Source: Xenopus tropicalis
Lineage: Eukaryota; Chordata; Amphibia; Anura; Pipidae
Direction of reading: 5' to 3'
Assembly: GCF_000004195.4 (NCBI RefSeq)
Contig: NC_030684.2
Location: 110,771,429 to 110,835,428 of the forward strand
DNA length: 64,000 nucleotides
This document shows, piece by piece, positions 9,802-21,364 of the stretch. The notes below the pieces were generated by a model. The model searched no databases. It saw only the letters and a list, made by a program, of their open reading frames with translations, and was not told where the DNA came from. Positions within the stretch are counted from its first letter, which is position 1, and every line of letters starts with the position of its first letter. Both the position numbers and the translations under genes were made by a program.

Positions 9802-11266
9802 CAACCCGGATTCCAAAAAAGTTGGGACACTAAACAAATTGGAATAAAAACTGAATGCAATGATGTGGAGGTGCCAACTTCTAATATTTTATTCAGAATA
9901 GAACATAAATCACGGAACAAAAGTTTGAACTGAGAAAATGTACCATTTTAAGGGAAAAATATGTTGATTCAGAATTTCATGGTGTCAACAAATCCCAAAA
10001 AAGTTGGGACAAGGCCATTTTCACCACTGTGTGGCATCTCCCCTTCTTCTTACAACACTTAACAGACGTCTGGGGACCGAGGAGACCAGTTTCTCAAGTT
10101 TAGGAATAGGAATGCTCTCCCATTCTTGTCTAATACAGGCCTCTAACTGTTCAATCGTCTTGGGCCTTCTTTGTCTCACCTTCCTCTTTATGATGCGCCA
10201 AATGTTCTCTATAGGTGAAAGATCTGGACTGCAGACTGGCCATTTCAGTACCCGGATCCTTCTCCTATGCAGCCATGATGTTGTGATTGATGCAGAATGT
10301 GGTCTGGCATTATCTTGTTGAAAATGCAGGGCCTTCCCTGAAAGAGATGACGTCTGGATGGGAGCATATGTTGTTCTAGAACCTGAATATATTTTTTGCA
10401 TTGATGCTGCCTTTCCAGACATGCAAGCTGCCCATGCCACACACACTCATGCTACCCCATACCATCAGAGATGCAGGCTTCTGAACTGAGCGTTGATAAC
10501 AACTTGGGTTGTCCTTGTCCTCTTTGGTCCGGATGACATGGCGTCCCAGATTTCCAAAAAGAACTTCGAATCGTGACTCGTCTGACCACAGAACAGTCTT
10601 CCATTTTGCCACACTCCATTTTAAATGATCCCTGGCCCAGTGAAAACGCCTGAGCTTGTGGATCTTGCTTAGAAATGGCTTCTTCTTTGCACTGTAGAGT
10701 TTCAACTGGCAACGGCGGATGGCACGGTGGATTGTGTTCACTGACAATGGTTTCTGGAAGATTGTTCCAGATTCTCTGAATCTTCGGATGATGTTATGCA
10801 CAGTTGATGATGATAGATGCAAAATCTGTGCAATTTTTCGCTGGGTAACACCTTTTTGATATTGCTCCACTATCTTTCTGCGCAACATTGTGGGAATTGG
10901 TGATCCTCTACCCATCTTGGCTTCTGAGAGACACTGCAACTCTGAGAAGCTCTTTTTATACCCAATCATGTTGCCAATTGACCTAATTAGTGTTATTTGG
11001 TCTTCCAGCTCTTCGTTATGCTCAAATTTACTTTCTCCAGCCTCTTATTGCTACTTGTCCCAACTTTTTTGGGATTTGTTGACACCATGAAATTCTGAAT
11101 CAACATATTTTTCCATTAAAATGGTACATTTTCTCAGTTTAAACTTTTGTTCCGTGATTTATGTTCTATTCTGAATAAAATATTAGAAGTTGGCACCTCC
11201 ACATCATTGCGCTCAGTTTTTATTCACAATTTGTTTAGTGTCCCAACTTTTTTGGAATCCGGTTTG
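9802..11266 (-). mobile_element. Tc1/mariner element with about 210-bp inverted terminal repeats
   Basis: It is flanked by TA (9800-9801 and 11267-11268). The outer ends read CAACCCGGATTCC and GGAATCCGGTTTG. Inverted terminal repeats run 9802-10012 and 11055-11266, and each carries the motif AAAAAAGTTGGGACA at both its outer and inner end. This is the IR/DR arrangement of many vertebrate Tc1-like elements. The two arms are nearly identical, which suggests fairly recent activity, yet the transposase inside is broken. Confidence 0.95.
10021..10915 (-). pseudogene. Broken Tc1-type transposase
   Basis: Reading from ATG at 10915 it shows an N-terminal helix-turn-helix (VTQRKIAQILHLSSSTVHNI), then the catalytic parts LWSDESRFEV (first D), QQDNARPHSA (second D) and SPDLSPIENIW (E), which is the DD34E form of Tc1. 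The stop is at 10021-10023. The frame is broken twice: near 10391-10398, where one A seems lost from an A-run after GSINA, and near 10321-10324, just before QQDNARPHSA. The segment between RRFRESGTI and FQKPLSVNTI (near 10759) is also shorter than in the family, which points to an internal deletion of a few dozen residues. It cannot make an active protein. Confidence 0.93.
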
Positions 11267-11268
11267 TA

Positions 11269-12209
11269 TATACTGTATACTGCACAATTTTCCTTTTAAA
11301 TGGAGAACATCAAAGAAAAACCTTCCTGCAGGCATGTCACAGTGGCTCATGCTATGTATTTTGTGGGGCTATTAGTTAAACTAGTGCTCTTTTTAGGTAG
11401 GATGGGGCCCAGGGCTGACAAGCCCATGTTGGACCCCTATTATAGAAGTGGACCTATTGCCATATCATTTAAAAACACATAAACGCATAGCCATGGGCCA
11501 GTTCAACACAATGAATTTGCCAGTGCTGTACTGCCTTTAGATGTAGCTGGTGGTGCTCTCACTGTACCTACCATTCCACCTGAGTAGTTCCTCTACAAAG
11601 CTCTATACCCCTCATCAAGCAACTAGTGGAAATTTGCCCTAAACACAGAAGGGAGGGACTCAGGCAAAATATTTTCTTTTACACTGCTACAGACTTCAAT
11701 GTAGATATTCCAAAGTTTTATTTTCAAGTATAGGAAATTGGGTTTCGGTATTCATAAATGTGCTGTATATAAATGTGTGACAGTTTAATGACAGCTATGT
11801 GAAAGCTTCCAGTATCCAAGCCCTGAGGTTTCTTTCACCTGCTGCCTCCCACATGCTTTCTGCTGGAATTTAGACAGGAAGATATATTTCTGCAAACAGG
11901 AAGAAGTAATGTAAACATGAAAAAGAATGATAAATATATCCAAGCTCATCCAGAACCCTGTATGGATGACACAGAATCGCCTTATATAGCGCTACACATT
12001 AGCCATAAATGTTGTACAACCTTAGGGCAACCCCAGATTCTGAATTATTGGATAAAATCCTTACCAAAGTATAAATGAAGAGAAATACCCACCCCAAGTC
12101 TTAGCTAAATTATCCCACACCCCATTTACATTTCCCTGAGACAGGACCAGTGGCATTGGACGTGCTCTTACTGCCTGGAGGGTTCTGAGAGTTGTATTCA
12201 GCCACAGAA
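11269..12209. other. Intergenic spacer
   Basis: Unique-looking AT-rich sequence between the Tc1 element and the next MITE; I see no exon, RNA gene or repeat with clear ends. Confidence 0.5.
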
Positions 12210-12520
12210 ATAAAGGAGAACTATATATATAGTGAATAATATATCCCCTATTGTAAAATATAGGGATATTATAAGTCACAGAGGAGTATAAAAGCACAAG
12301 GCCAAAGGCTGAGTGCTTTACACAGGTAATAGAACTCCGAAGTGATTTATAATATATTTTTTATTTATTATAATACAGTTAGTCATGTGGTAGAAATGAC
12401 ATCACTAAACACCAGTAATAACTGATGACATCACTAAGCGCCATTTATAAGGATATAAATTACAGACTATTCATGGCTATTGTGTATTATATCAGAATAA
12501 GTAATACATTTTCCCTTTAA
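12210..12520. mobile_element. TTAA-type MITE, TAAAGGAGAAC... family
   Basis: Left ATAAAGGAGAACTATA and right TTTTCCCTTTAA ends, with internal GATGACATCACTAAGC, a motif that recurs in a related degraded copy at about 47857-48328. The left TTAA is mutated to ATAA. Confidence 0.55.
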
Positions 12521-13116
12521 CATAAACTTGGCTTGATTCAGCGACAAAAACATATCATTTCAGCTTAGGCACTGATGATGATATCTGGAGTTAAAAGCTG
12601 AATTTCACGTTTAATTGAATCTGGCTCATTGTACTGCATTTGGCATGTTTGAAAACGAATACCCCTTGCCCTCTTCACCTCCTGGGTTTTCTTGCCGTAA
12701 TTACATTCACCACTTTTGATCATGACATGAAAATGGAGTTCAAAGGAAAATTGCTCACCCCTGCCTGCTGGAGGTCAGCCCATGAATTCACAACACAAGA
12801 GGACGACCTGACTCTTGAAACTTTGTGTTGACTGTGCTCATTGCCCAGATGAAGGATTTCTAGAAATGATATAAACCCGTGTATCACAGAAGTTACCTGA
12901 GAGCATTGGTACTAACATTCCACAGATAATTAAAGGTATAGGTGTAACCCAAGCTGGAATGGTGTGTTTAACTCCTATGGTCTCATGCCTGCTACAGAAA
13001 TGTTTCCATCTGCATTTTACTAAACATAAGGCAACTCCATATGGATGTAACGAGTCATGTGACTAGGTGGATCAGAATTCTTTAAAAAATACAACTCCAA
13101 ACAACATACAATCTAA

Positions 13117-13597
13117 TTAAAGGAAAACTATACCCTAAACACACTCATATATAAACCTCTGCTTCATCTAAATAAACCATTTTAATAAACATATACTTTT
13201 TTTAGTAGTATGTGCTATTGGGTACTCCTAAATAGAAAACTGCCATTTTAAGAGTTAAGGGCCACCTCCTCAGATCATAGGATTCACAGTGCACACAAAC
13301 AGGCCAAGGCACACATCCATGCTAGGCCCCATCAGCCAATGAATGGACAGTGTTCTGTCTTTTGCTCCCACACTACTTCCTGTTACAGTTAGAGCTGCAT
13401 TATTTCTGGTCATGTGATCTCTGAGGGGGCACCCAGCCCATCACTAAATGGTGGCTCAAGGGAAAGGATGTAAAAGGACAATATTTACTGATATATATAT
13501 ATATTCCAGTTTGGCAAGATTCTTTAATAGGTCAGGTAACTTAATATAAACTATCTGTGGGTTAAGTATTCATTTTGGGGCTATAGTTTTCCTTTAA
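13117..13597. mobile_element. TTAA-flanked MITE, TTAAAGGAAAACTATA family
   Basis: The ends TTAAAGGAAAACTATACC and GCTATAGTTTTCCTTTAA are nearly perfect inverted repeats and include TTAA at both sides (13117-13120, 13594-13597). A shorter relative lies at 49658-49810. Confidence 0.85.
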
Positions 13598-13724
13598 GGA
13601 GCACCCCATGTGACATTGCAGTATACTTGTACTTATGTTACTGTATGCTGATAAATGGGCAATGATATGATCCAGCTAGACCAATTATGTTCCAGCACCC
13701 CCTACAATTAGTAAAAATGGTGGT

Positions 13725-13915
13725 TTAAGGGGTAGTTCAGTTTAAAACTAACTTTAATGAGGTTATGTAATAAAAGGCACTACCTTTGCCCAGGACCAAT
13801 TAACCCATAGCAACCAATCAGCAGGTAGCAGTTACTGGTCACCTGTTTAAAAGCAAACATCTTGTTGGTTGCTATGGGTTACTGCTCCTGGGCAAAGGTA
13901 GTGCCTTTAATTAGA
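13725..13915. mobile_element. Palindromic MITE with AAAGGCACTACCTTTGCCC arms
   Basis: AAAGGCACTACCTTTGCCCA (from 13775) and its inverse TGGGCAAAGGTAGTGCCTTT (to about 13909) form long arms around CCATAGCAACCAATCAGCAG. Just outside on the left, TTAAGGGGTAGTTCAG looks like the left end of a TTAA element into which the palindrome may have inserted. Confidence 0.7.
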
Positions 13916-15055
13916 TATGGGGGTAAATATAGCATAGCCTGTGAAATTCCCAGTTTGTGATTTTTTTCTTTTTATTAGCCTTTTTAGTCTTTTTCTGCAT
14001 GGCCACCAGGGTCAGCCAGGGAAATCTTATGAAACTTAGGCTAGATATATTTTATTATCATTTCTTTTTTACTTATCTTTCTTGTCAGAGTCTTTCCTAT
14101 CCAGCGTCTGACCTGCTATTCAAACCAACCATCAAAACAATTCAAATTCCACAGTGGAAACTTGTCAAACAGAAAGTGAAGTAAATACAAAAACCATAAT
14201 GATTAAAAAAATACAGACCAATTGTATCTTTTCTTTATAAAGCATTTTCTATAACATTCTATAAGATTATTGTATTTAAAGTACCCCTTTAAGTGAGGAT
14301 CAGCATTGCATACTGAAATGAAAACTTCATTCAGCTGAAATGAGCGCAGTGTGTTCTCTCTACCTGTGGTTATTGGTCTCTCCCAATGTCAATGTTGTAA
14401 CACAGTGTTTACATCTGCTGTATTTGTTTGTATCACTATGGAAGTTAATCCCTCCAATGTCGTCACATTCTGACCTCAGGATATCACTACAGACATAGGC
14501 AGCCGCCCAAGGGATGGGATTTGCTACTTTAGACACTCCATTACCAAAGTCTAGGTTTAGTTGACAACTTTGATCTTGGTCAGGTTTTGCTTTTTTTGTC
14601 TGTAATCATCTATAATGATAAACAAAAATCAAAATCGCAAAAGATACATGTTCTAACTGCAAGTTTGAGTTTACTTGAGTGTCATTTTGACAGGATCCTC
14701 AAGCAGGCTAAAGCTGAAGCTAGACCATTCCACCTCACCCATTTTTATATGAGGGGCCCTCAGCTGACCATTCGGAGTGACCATCATGAGGTCCAACTGG
14801 ATCATGATTGGTTGCTTTGAGCAATGATCACTAAGTTGAAGGTCATCATCAGCTAAAGAAGTGGCAACATTTATTTCCACTTTATGCTCCATTAATGGAT
14901 GGATATCTACTGCACCACTGTTTAATAGCTATCTTGCCATCTATGTGTGTAGTTGTATCACAAGCAGGATGACTAAATGAAAAATGTCTGTCACTTACTT
15001 TTCTATCCTTTTTCTGCATTAACCCATGTGCACTCATACCCCGATGTGTAAGAAA
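13916..15055. other. Intergenic spacer
   Basis: AT-rich noncoding sequence with no repeat ends or exon signals that I can support. Confidence 0.5.
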
Positions 15056-15487
15056 AGGCACTAAGTTTGCCAAGGAGCAGAAACTAGCGACGAGCGAATC
15101 TGTCCCATTTTGCTTCGCCATAAAATTCGCAAAACGGCAAGAAAATTTGCAAAACGCCCAAAAACTTGCAAAACGCATTTGTTGCGAGATTTTTTGTCGC
15201 CCGTGTCTTTTTTATCGCCCGCATCTTTTTTTTCGACGCCCACACTTTTTTTATGTGACCGCAGCCTTTTTTGCCGCGCCCGCGAACAATTTGACAGCAG
15301 CGAATTTTCACAAAACAATTTGCCAATGGCGAAATGCGGAAATTCGCTGCAAATCCGCTGCCTGCCAAAAACATTCGCTCATCACTAGCAGTAACCAATA
15401 AGTTGTTTGGTTTTAAATAGGTGCCCAGTAAATGCTGCATGCTGATTGGTTGCTATTGGTTACTGCATCTGGGCAAACCTAGTGACT
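15056..15487. mobile_element. Palindromic GCAACCAATCAGCA-type MITE, interrupted
   Basis: The left arm AGGCACTAAGTTTGCC and the right arm GGGCAAACCTAGTGAC match the arms of the element at 13725-13915. The palindrome is interrupted by a second element at 15084-15387. Confidence 0.7.
15084..15387. mobile_element. MITE with CTAGTGATGAGCGAAT ends, nested
   Basis: The ends CTAGCGACGAGCGAAT and ATTCGCTCATCACTAG are inverted repeats. The interior is rich in TTCGC / GCGAA and in repeated TTTTTT-CGCCCG blocks. It has split the host palindrome between GGAGCAG and CAGTAACC. Confidence 0.85.
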
Positions 15488-17309
15488 TTTATTTCATAAT
15501 CCGCTTAGTGTTGCTTAGTTTTTCTGTTGCACAATAGAAAAGGGTTGTGGATATGGCTGGTATGTTTTTATTAAAGGGAAAGTAAAGTCCAGGATAAACC
15601 ATTTTTGCTGTTTTCTGTTCCAAACGATCTTATCAGGAACTTAAGGTATAAATGTGTCCATGTACCCCATTTCCTCTGGCGTGGAACACAAATTCTGTGT
15701 GATATCTAGAATTTGGAAAAGGAGGGGTCTCAGAATGAAGCAACTTGGTGCTGCAAGTGGGAAGCAGCACAGAAGCCCTACTACACTATTGGGCTCATTT
15801 ACGTTCGCAGATGATGTGGGCAAAGTGCACTTTTTGGATGCAGAGCACATTTGGATGCTAGTACCTTTCATTAAAGGGGTTTTAGACACAACTTAGTGTG
15901 GGGAAGAGCCCACACTGTTTAAACATTTTTTAAAAAGATATCCCTCATTCAAAAATGAGATGATATTCATGAGTGGGGAGAGCTGCTACTCGCTTATAAA
16001 ATATGTTTAAGACACCTTATTTAAAGGTAAACACTACAGGGCAGTCACAGTTTTCTAACTGTAAAAATAATTGGGGTTAGCGGGAAAGTGGGTGAGATTA
16101 TGGAAAGATCTGGGTGTGACCCAATTATCCACATTTTTGCCTTTGGAATGTTGGCAGGTGTTGGTCTGCAGAGGATTGATTGTATAGCAAGGATATTATT
16201 TAGCCAGTGAAGTTCCGTTATGGCGTGTGATTTTATTGTGAGAGACTGCATGGCTCTGTAGCTAAGCTACTGGACAATGGAGGACTTGGTTTCATTGATG
16301 ACTCCTGTGCCATTATGGCCTCGGGCAAGTCACAGTCAACTCTACACTACCCTTTATTTATATATAGTGTTGATATATATTTTTCCAACACTTTATAGAG
16401 AAAGTTCCCCACTCACATAATGTGCTTTAGGCACCAAACCAAGCAGGGAATGTCTGTGACTACACTTTGCATAATTAGCAGCTCTAATAGAAGCATTTTA
16501 TAATATACTTTAATTGTGCACTGGGGCAGGCTGGGTTAGGGATCCTTTGCTCTGTACAATGATACAGCACCAGGAAGTGGTTTAACAGGCCTTAATAGCA
16601 CAGGCTAATTACAGTTCCCACTCGGTTGACAGGTTTAATGGAGGAAGCTCGCAGCCTTTGTGCACCAAAGGGTTCACCCTCTGATTTCCTTTGTTACCAA
16701 GACTAAAAAGTTCACATTTGTGCCACTCCACGTTCCCCTGAATGCGGAGATTACTCACCTTTGCACATAGAGCTGCTGAAGCCATTGTTCCAAAGCTTGC
16801 TGCTTGAATGTAAGCAGACCGGCTCTGCTGCAATCGTTCCTGGCTGCTCGAGGGACCAGCAATGCATTGTTTTGCTGAAAAGCACGTAACCATGAGCCTG
16901 CAGCCCTACAGCTAAAAAACCTGCTCAGTCACTATGGCAGCTCTGACAGCCACAGATAGTCACAGAAACACTTTCTTTGGGAGCAGAAATGGACTTGGAA
17001 TTCAATCACCGTAACTATAGTATTGTGCCACAATGTGTATCTTGTGCTAGGAATTGTAGTCGAGCGTCAGCTGGAGGGTTGTAGGTTGGGCATCTCTATC
17101 TGATTCATAAAAACCTTTCCTTATGGAACTCATTTACAGTATATGCATTTCATACATTTTTATGTGCTTATTGCTCTGCTAGGGGATGATTTAGGCAAAC
17201 ATGTTACACTCCAATCCCTATAGCTAGTATTTATGTAATAATACAAATGGGAGTTATTAAATTGCTGGATGGCTAGGAGTCACAGATCCCTGCTCTAGGG
17301 GTAATATAC
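15488..17309. other. Intergenic spacer with a few repeat fragments
   Basis: Apart from a CORE-SINE-like fragment at 16245-16345, mostly noncoding sequence without clear element ends. TTAAAGGGAAAGTAAAGTCC at 15573 looks like the left end of another TTAA-type MITE whose right end I could not fix. Confidence 0.5.
16245..16345 (+). repeat. Possible CORE-SINE (MIR-like) fragment
   Basis: The order GGCTCTGTAGCTAAG, ACTTGGTTTCATTGATGACTC and GCCTCGGGCAAGTCAC resembles a tRNA-derived head followed by the SINE core motif (…GGGCAAGTCAC). It is diverged; assignment needs a profile search. Confidence 0.35.
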
Positions 17310-17745
17310 ATGCTTTCTAAATCACTGGGGGGTGCCAAATGTTAGGCACCCCCCAGTGATTTTAATAGCTTACCTGATACCCCCAGCCAGTGCTCCAGAA
17401 AACTGCACCGGCCCAGGGTATTTCGGCAGAAGTTCTTCTGTGTGATAATTTGTCATCTTCTCTCTTCTTTTCACCAAGGTGTGGGGCTGCGCATGTCGGC
17501 TTTTCGTTTCTAAGTCCATCTTTCATTCTACTGCACATGCGTCTGCCTGAACCGGAACGAAAAGAAGATGGAAAAGTCCAAAGAAGATGGCGATAAGGAT
17601 CTTCTGCAGAAATACCTGTGGCCAGTGCAGTTTTTAGCAAACAGGAGCACAGGCCCAGGGTATAAGGTAAGCGATCTTGATCAATGGTGGGGGAGGGGAT
17701 GCCTAACATTTTGGCACCCCCCAGTGATTTAAGCTTTCCTTTATA
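17310..17745. mobile_element. MITE with AAATCACTGGGGGGTGCC ends
   Basis: AAATCACTGGGGGGTGCC near the left end is matched by GGCACCCCCCAGTGATTT at the right, and by a second inverted copy at 17350-17366. The interior contains CTGCACATGCGTC and GCACAGGCCCAGGGTAT, shared with copies at 26035-26205 and 38580-38807. Confidence 0.75.
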
Positions 17746-17751
17746 ACTTTA

Positions 17752-17822
17752 GGGCTGTGGCACACGGGCAAATCTCCCTTGTCGTGGGCGACTAACCTCC
17801 CCGAAATGCCATCCCACCACGA
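17752..17822. mobile_element. Half copy of the Harbinger-like palindrome
   Basis: It starts GGGCTGTGGCACACGGGCAA after TTTA and carries GTCGTGGGCGACTAA and AATGCCATCCCACCA, as in 33238-33510, but stops at about 17822. Confidence 0.7.
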
Positions 17823-18175
17823 CTTAACTCACGTTTTAAAAAAAGCACAAATGTCTCCACATTTATTAAATACTGCAATTATAAAATGCATGATGAAAAA
17901 ATGAATGTGAATACCTTAAAATCTTCAAAGAAAATGCCTGAAGACCTACAATTAAATATTTTACAATTTGCGAAGAACAGCTCCCATTCAGCATGACCTT
18001 GCAGCTTTTAGATGGTGTAGTTTTGTATTAAGAGTTTTTCGTGAGTTTTACACATACTGCTGCCAATTAAAGGCAATGCAGTAAAAATCTCCCCCTTCAC
18101 TGCAAATTATATTATGTGCAGCAATTTGGCTTAATCACTGGAAATTCGTTTGCATTTTCTGCAATTCCGCTAAAT

Positions 18176-18462
18176 CCAGGCCCGGATTTGTGGAGAGGCC
18201 TCAAAGGCCCGGGCCTAGGGCGGCAGAAATGTAGGGGCAGCATGCCGCCCCGCAGCAACTGAATTTTTAAAGTTTTCTTCCATACGGAGCAGTGGGAACT
18301 TCTCCCCACTGCTCCGTATGGGACTTTAAATGTATGCGCATGCGCGCTCGCGGGCGGAGGGGGGGAGGGCAGGGGGCGAGCGGTTGTTCGCGCATGCACG
18401 TTGGGGGGGGGGGGATTAACGGGGGCGGCCTAGGGGCGCCCTGAAGACAATTCCGGCCCTGG
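18176..18462. mobile_element. GC-rich MITE with CCAGGCCCGG ends and CTAAAT duplication
   Basis: Ends CCAGGCCCGGATTT and ATTCCGGCCCTGG are inverted repeats, flanked by CTAAAT on both sides (18170-18175 and 18463-18468). Inside is a 17-bp-arm hairpin, CCATACGGAGCAGTGGG / CCCACTGCTCCGTATGG (18280-18321), and a G12 run at 18403-18414. Confidence 0.8.
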
Positions 18463-18549
18463 CTAAATCGCAGAGAGTAATGTAAATTACTTGTGGCGAT
18501 TTAAATTTTAGTGAATAGGATAGCACTTTCAAAATATCTGTCGACTGCA

Positions 18550-19600
18550 GTAGCACATTTTCACCAATGCATATCTTCACATTTATCAATATTGAAACTT
18601 ATTTGCTGCCCGGTTTTGTTTGTCAACTTTCTCTGCAAAAGGACAACATGTTGCTTGGGACTAAAAATTTTGCAGAATTTTGTATCACCAACCTTATGTT
18701 CATCAATAAACAAATTAAAAAGCAAAGAACCAAGAACAAACCCCTGTGGTACACCACTAACAACACTGGTCCAATTAGAAAATGTTCCCACCATTCTTTG
18801 TAATCTGTGTTGCAGCCAGTTCTCTCTCTAAGTACAAATATGTTCCAGGCCCAACAATTCTTAATTTTACCAGAAACCTTGTTGTACTGTATCCACTGTA
18901 CTGTCATCCACTGTCACCCCCGTGTCTAAGTTTCTGCTAACTTCCTCATAAAAGGGAATTATTTGTCTGGCAAGATCTATTTCTTGCAAAACCATGCTGG
19001 CACAAACTCATAGTATTGCTATTTAAAATGTATTCCAGTATCTTATCGCTTATTAACCCCCCCAAAAGCTTTTCTATGACTAAAGTCAGACTAACAGGCC
19101 TATAGTTTTAAGACATGAGCATGGGATCCCTTTTTGAATAACAGTACCACATTAGTAATGTTTAAATCACTTTAAAAGTAAAAATGGTTTGGCAATCACA
19201 GAGATGCGGTCCTTTAGTACCTGGGGGTGGATATCATTTAGTCCCTGACCTTTATTTACTTGCATATTCTAGTCTCTTTTGTATAAATTCATCAATAGTA
19301 ATATTAGAATTGGCTCTAGTAGAAAGTAAGCCTTCACACTGGTTCCTCAGTTGTGTAATCAGAAGAAAAATAACAGTGCAACATCTCTGCTTTTTCCCAG
19401 CTCTCATAAACCAACTTACCTGCCTTAGATACTACTGCAAGGGTCCCACTTCTTCTTGCTTAATTCCTTTACTATTTAATAGTTTGAATTTATTTAACCC
19501 CTCACTGGAATGTTCTTTTCATTCTCAATTTCTGTTAAATGCATGTTTTTTTCTTTCCAACCTCAACGCTGATAAAACCATAATGGTATTTCTTTGTGAC
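18550..19600 (-). mobile_element. LINE remnant with reverse transcriptase motifs
   Basis: In several minus-strand frames, pieces of a non-LTR reverse transcriptase appear in the right order: SVIEKLL / LISDKILEYIL, QHGFARNRSCQT, and VVSGVPQGFVLGSLLFNLFI (the SGVPQGSVLGPLLF motif). They are separated by stops and frameshifts, so the copy is dead. The CR1/Rex1-like side of the LINE tree is plausible; the class is not certain. Confidence 0.75.
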
Positions 19601-19787
19601 CCAAACTGGGTATAAGAACTGATCTGAAAGCTAAGCTAGATTGGGGAAACTGCTTATTTCCTTTCCAGACTGGCCACTACCCTGTGCAGGTTACTTCGGA
19701 CAACTTCCCACTAGCGATTCACTTTATTGTGACCGTAGTATCCAATATTGAACCACAGGCAACAAATGTCACCATGTTCTACTACCC

Positions 19788-20184
19788 TTAAAGGGCACCT
19801 ATCACCCTAAAATTGTTTCTCCCACTAGAGATGCAGGCTAATAACGCTCACACTCCAGTTGGGGTAAACAGTCATTTGTTTAAAAAAAAAATAGCCCCCA
19901 CAGCAGCTCCCGGTTTGGGCAGCCATGTTGTGGCACTCACATGCGCATGGCTCCTACGTCATACACATGCGCATAATGAACGAGCAGAAAGTCTTGCTCA
20001 TTATGTGTATACACGCTTAATAACATGGCCGCCCACAGCAGGAGCTCCCTCCTTGCGCAAGTGGCCTGGCACCGGCAGAAACGGCTTTTTAAGAAACAAA
20101 CTACTGTTTCAACCAACTAGAGTGCGGGCTCTTAGTGCACACCTTTGGCGGAGGAAATAAATTTAGGTTAATAGGTGCCCTTAA
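19788..20184. mobile_element. TTAA-flanked MITE, TTAAAGGGCACCTAT family
   Basis: TTAAAGGGCACCTATCACC at the left and TTAATAGGTGCCCTTAA at the right are inverted repeats with TTAA at both borders. The 115-residue open frame inside is a by-product. Confidence 0.85.
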
Positions 20185-20265
20185 GGTTTAAAAGAACTAC
20201 AGGATAACTGTAGGAAATGAAACATCTCTTCTAAGATATCAGAGTTGCCATTGTATTCCCATCAT

Positions 20266-20271
20266 TTTATT
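20266..20271 (-). terminator. spred1: Candidate spred1 polyadenylation signal
   Basis: AATAAA on the minus strand, about 1.1 kb past the stop. I saw no AATAAA between it and the stop codon. The real cleavage site is unverified and could lie further on. Confidence 0.2.
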
Positions 20272-21164
20272 GTTTGTCCAGAGAAAGGAAACCATTTTCT
20301 TTACAGCTGCTGTGAAACCCCCATCATCCCATCATCCTCAGCTAATTAAAAGATCTGGCTTTGGATAACTGGATCCAATTGTTTTTTGCCTTGTTATACA
20401 ATGCATAAAAATAAAGACAGACACAGACATATCTGACAGTTGTGTTATATTCTATGTACCAGAGTGTATAAATAATGTGACATAACACAGGTAGATCCGA
20501 GAGACAGAAAATCCGGATTAACAGTAAATCTTCTGAAAAACAATACACTGGAAAAAAACAGCTTTTTAACCATTCTGCTGCCAGAAAGATTGCCCCTCTA
20601 TAGCAGCAGGACTCAGCCCTATAATGGAATGTGCCAATTTTCATTAGGAAAACAGTGGTGGAAGCTGAATAAGGAGCATAAGAAACACCCTCCCAAAAGT
20701 CATAAAATTCTGCGTACCGTATATTTAGTTAAATATAGACATTTGTTATTTATACATAAAATCACTTGAATAAAACTAGAAATGATTTAGTTCCACTAAA
20801 AACTCATTTTAGGTAACCACGTGTCTGTTGCTTGTCCGTTTCCTCCACGTCACATTTCTTTTGTATACAATGTTAGTCATCCCCCCAGAATCAACAGATT
20901 TCTCATATTAAACTGCTTTCTGGAGAGGAGATGTAATACGGAAAATATATATATATATATTGTTCTATAATCATTTTCTCACTTCCTTAAGCCTACAGCC
21001 TAATGGATAGAGATCCATTCATTGTATCATCCTGCCTTGTGGAATTCCTCACAGTTCATTATCCCGCTACAAGGCGGCCAATCTGAAAAAAACAAATTCT
21101 CTGCTTTTGAACAGGAATGGCAAATAAAAAATAAAATAATATTAATTACAAAAAGAAAAAAATA

Positions 21165-21184
21165 ATATATATATATATATATAT
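21165..21184. repeat. (AT)n microsatellite
   Basis: Ten AT units just downstream of the spred1 stop codon; a shorter run lies at 20945-20960. Confidence 0.9.
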
Positions 21185-21364
21185 CTATCGCAAGACTGGC
21201 ACCGTTACATATTCTTGCTGGTCCTATCTGAACCTAGACAGCACCATTTAGTCCTCTTCCCACGAGCCAGTTACAGCTCCACCTAAAACTGCCGACGTCA
21301 GGACCAGCAGCCACCTGGGAAATGTAGGAATTCCTCCTGGCATTGCAGGATAAGAGTTACCGTG

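Larger units (their letters stand above)
20185..21364 (-). other. spred1: Probable spred1 3' UTR and downstream region
   Basis: Noncoding sequence just past the spred1 stop codon. It is AT-rich with two (AT)n tracts (20945-20960 and 21165-21184). The length of the 3' UTR cannot be fixed from sequence. Confidence 0.45.
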
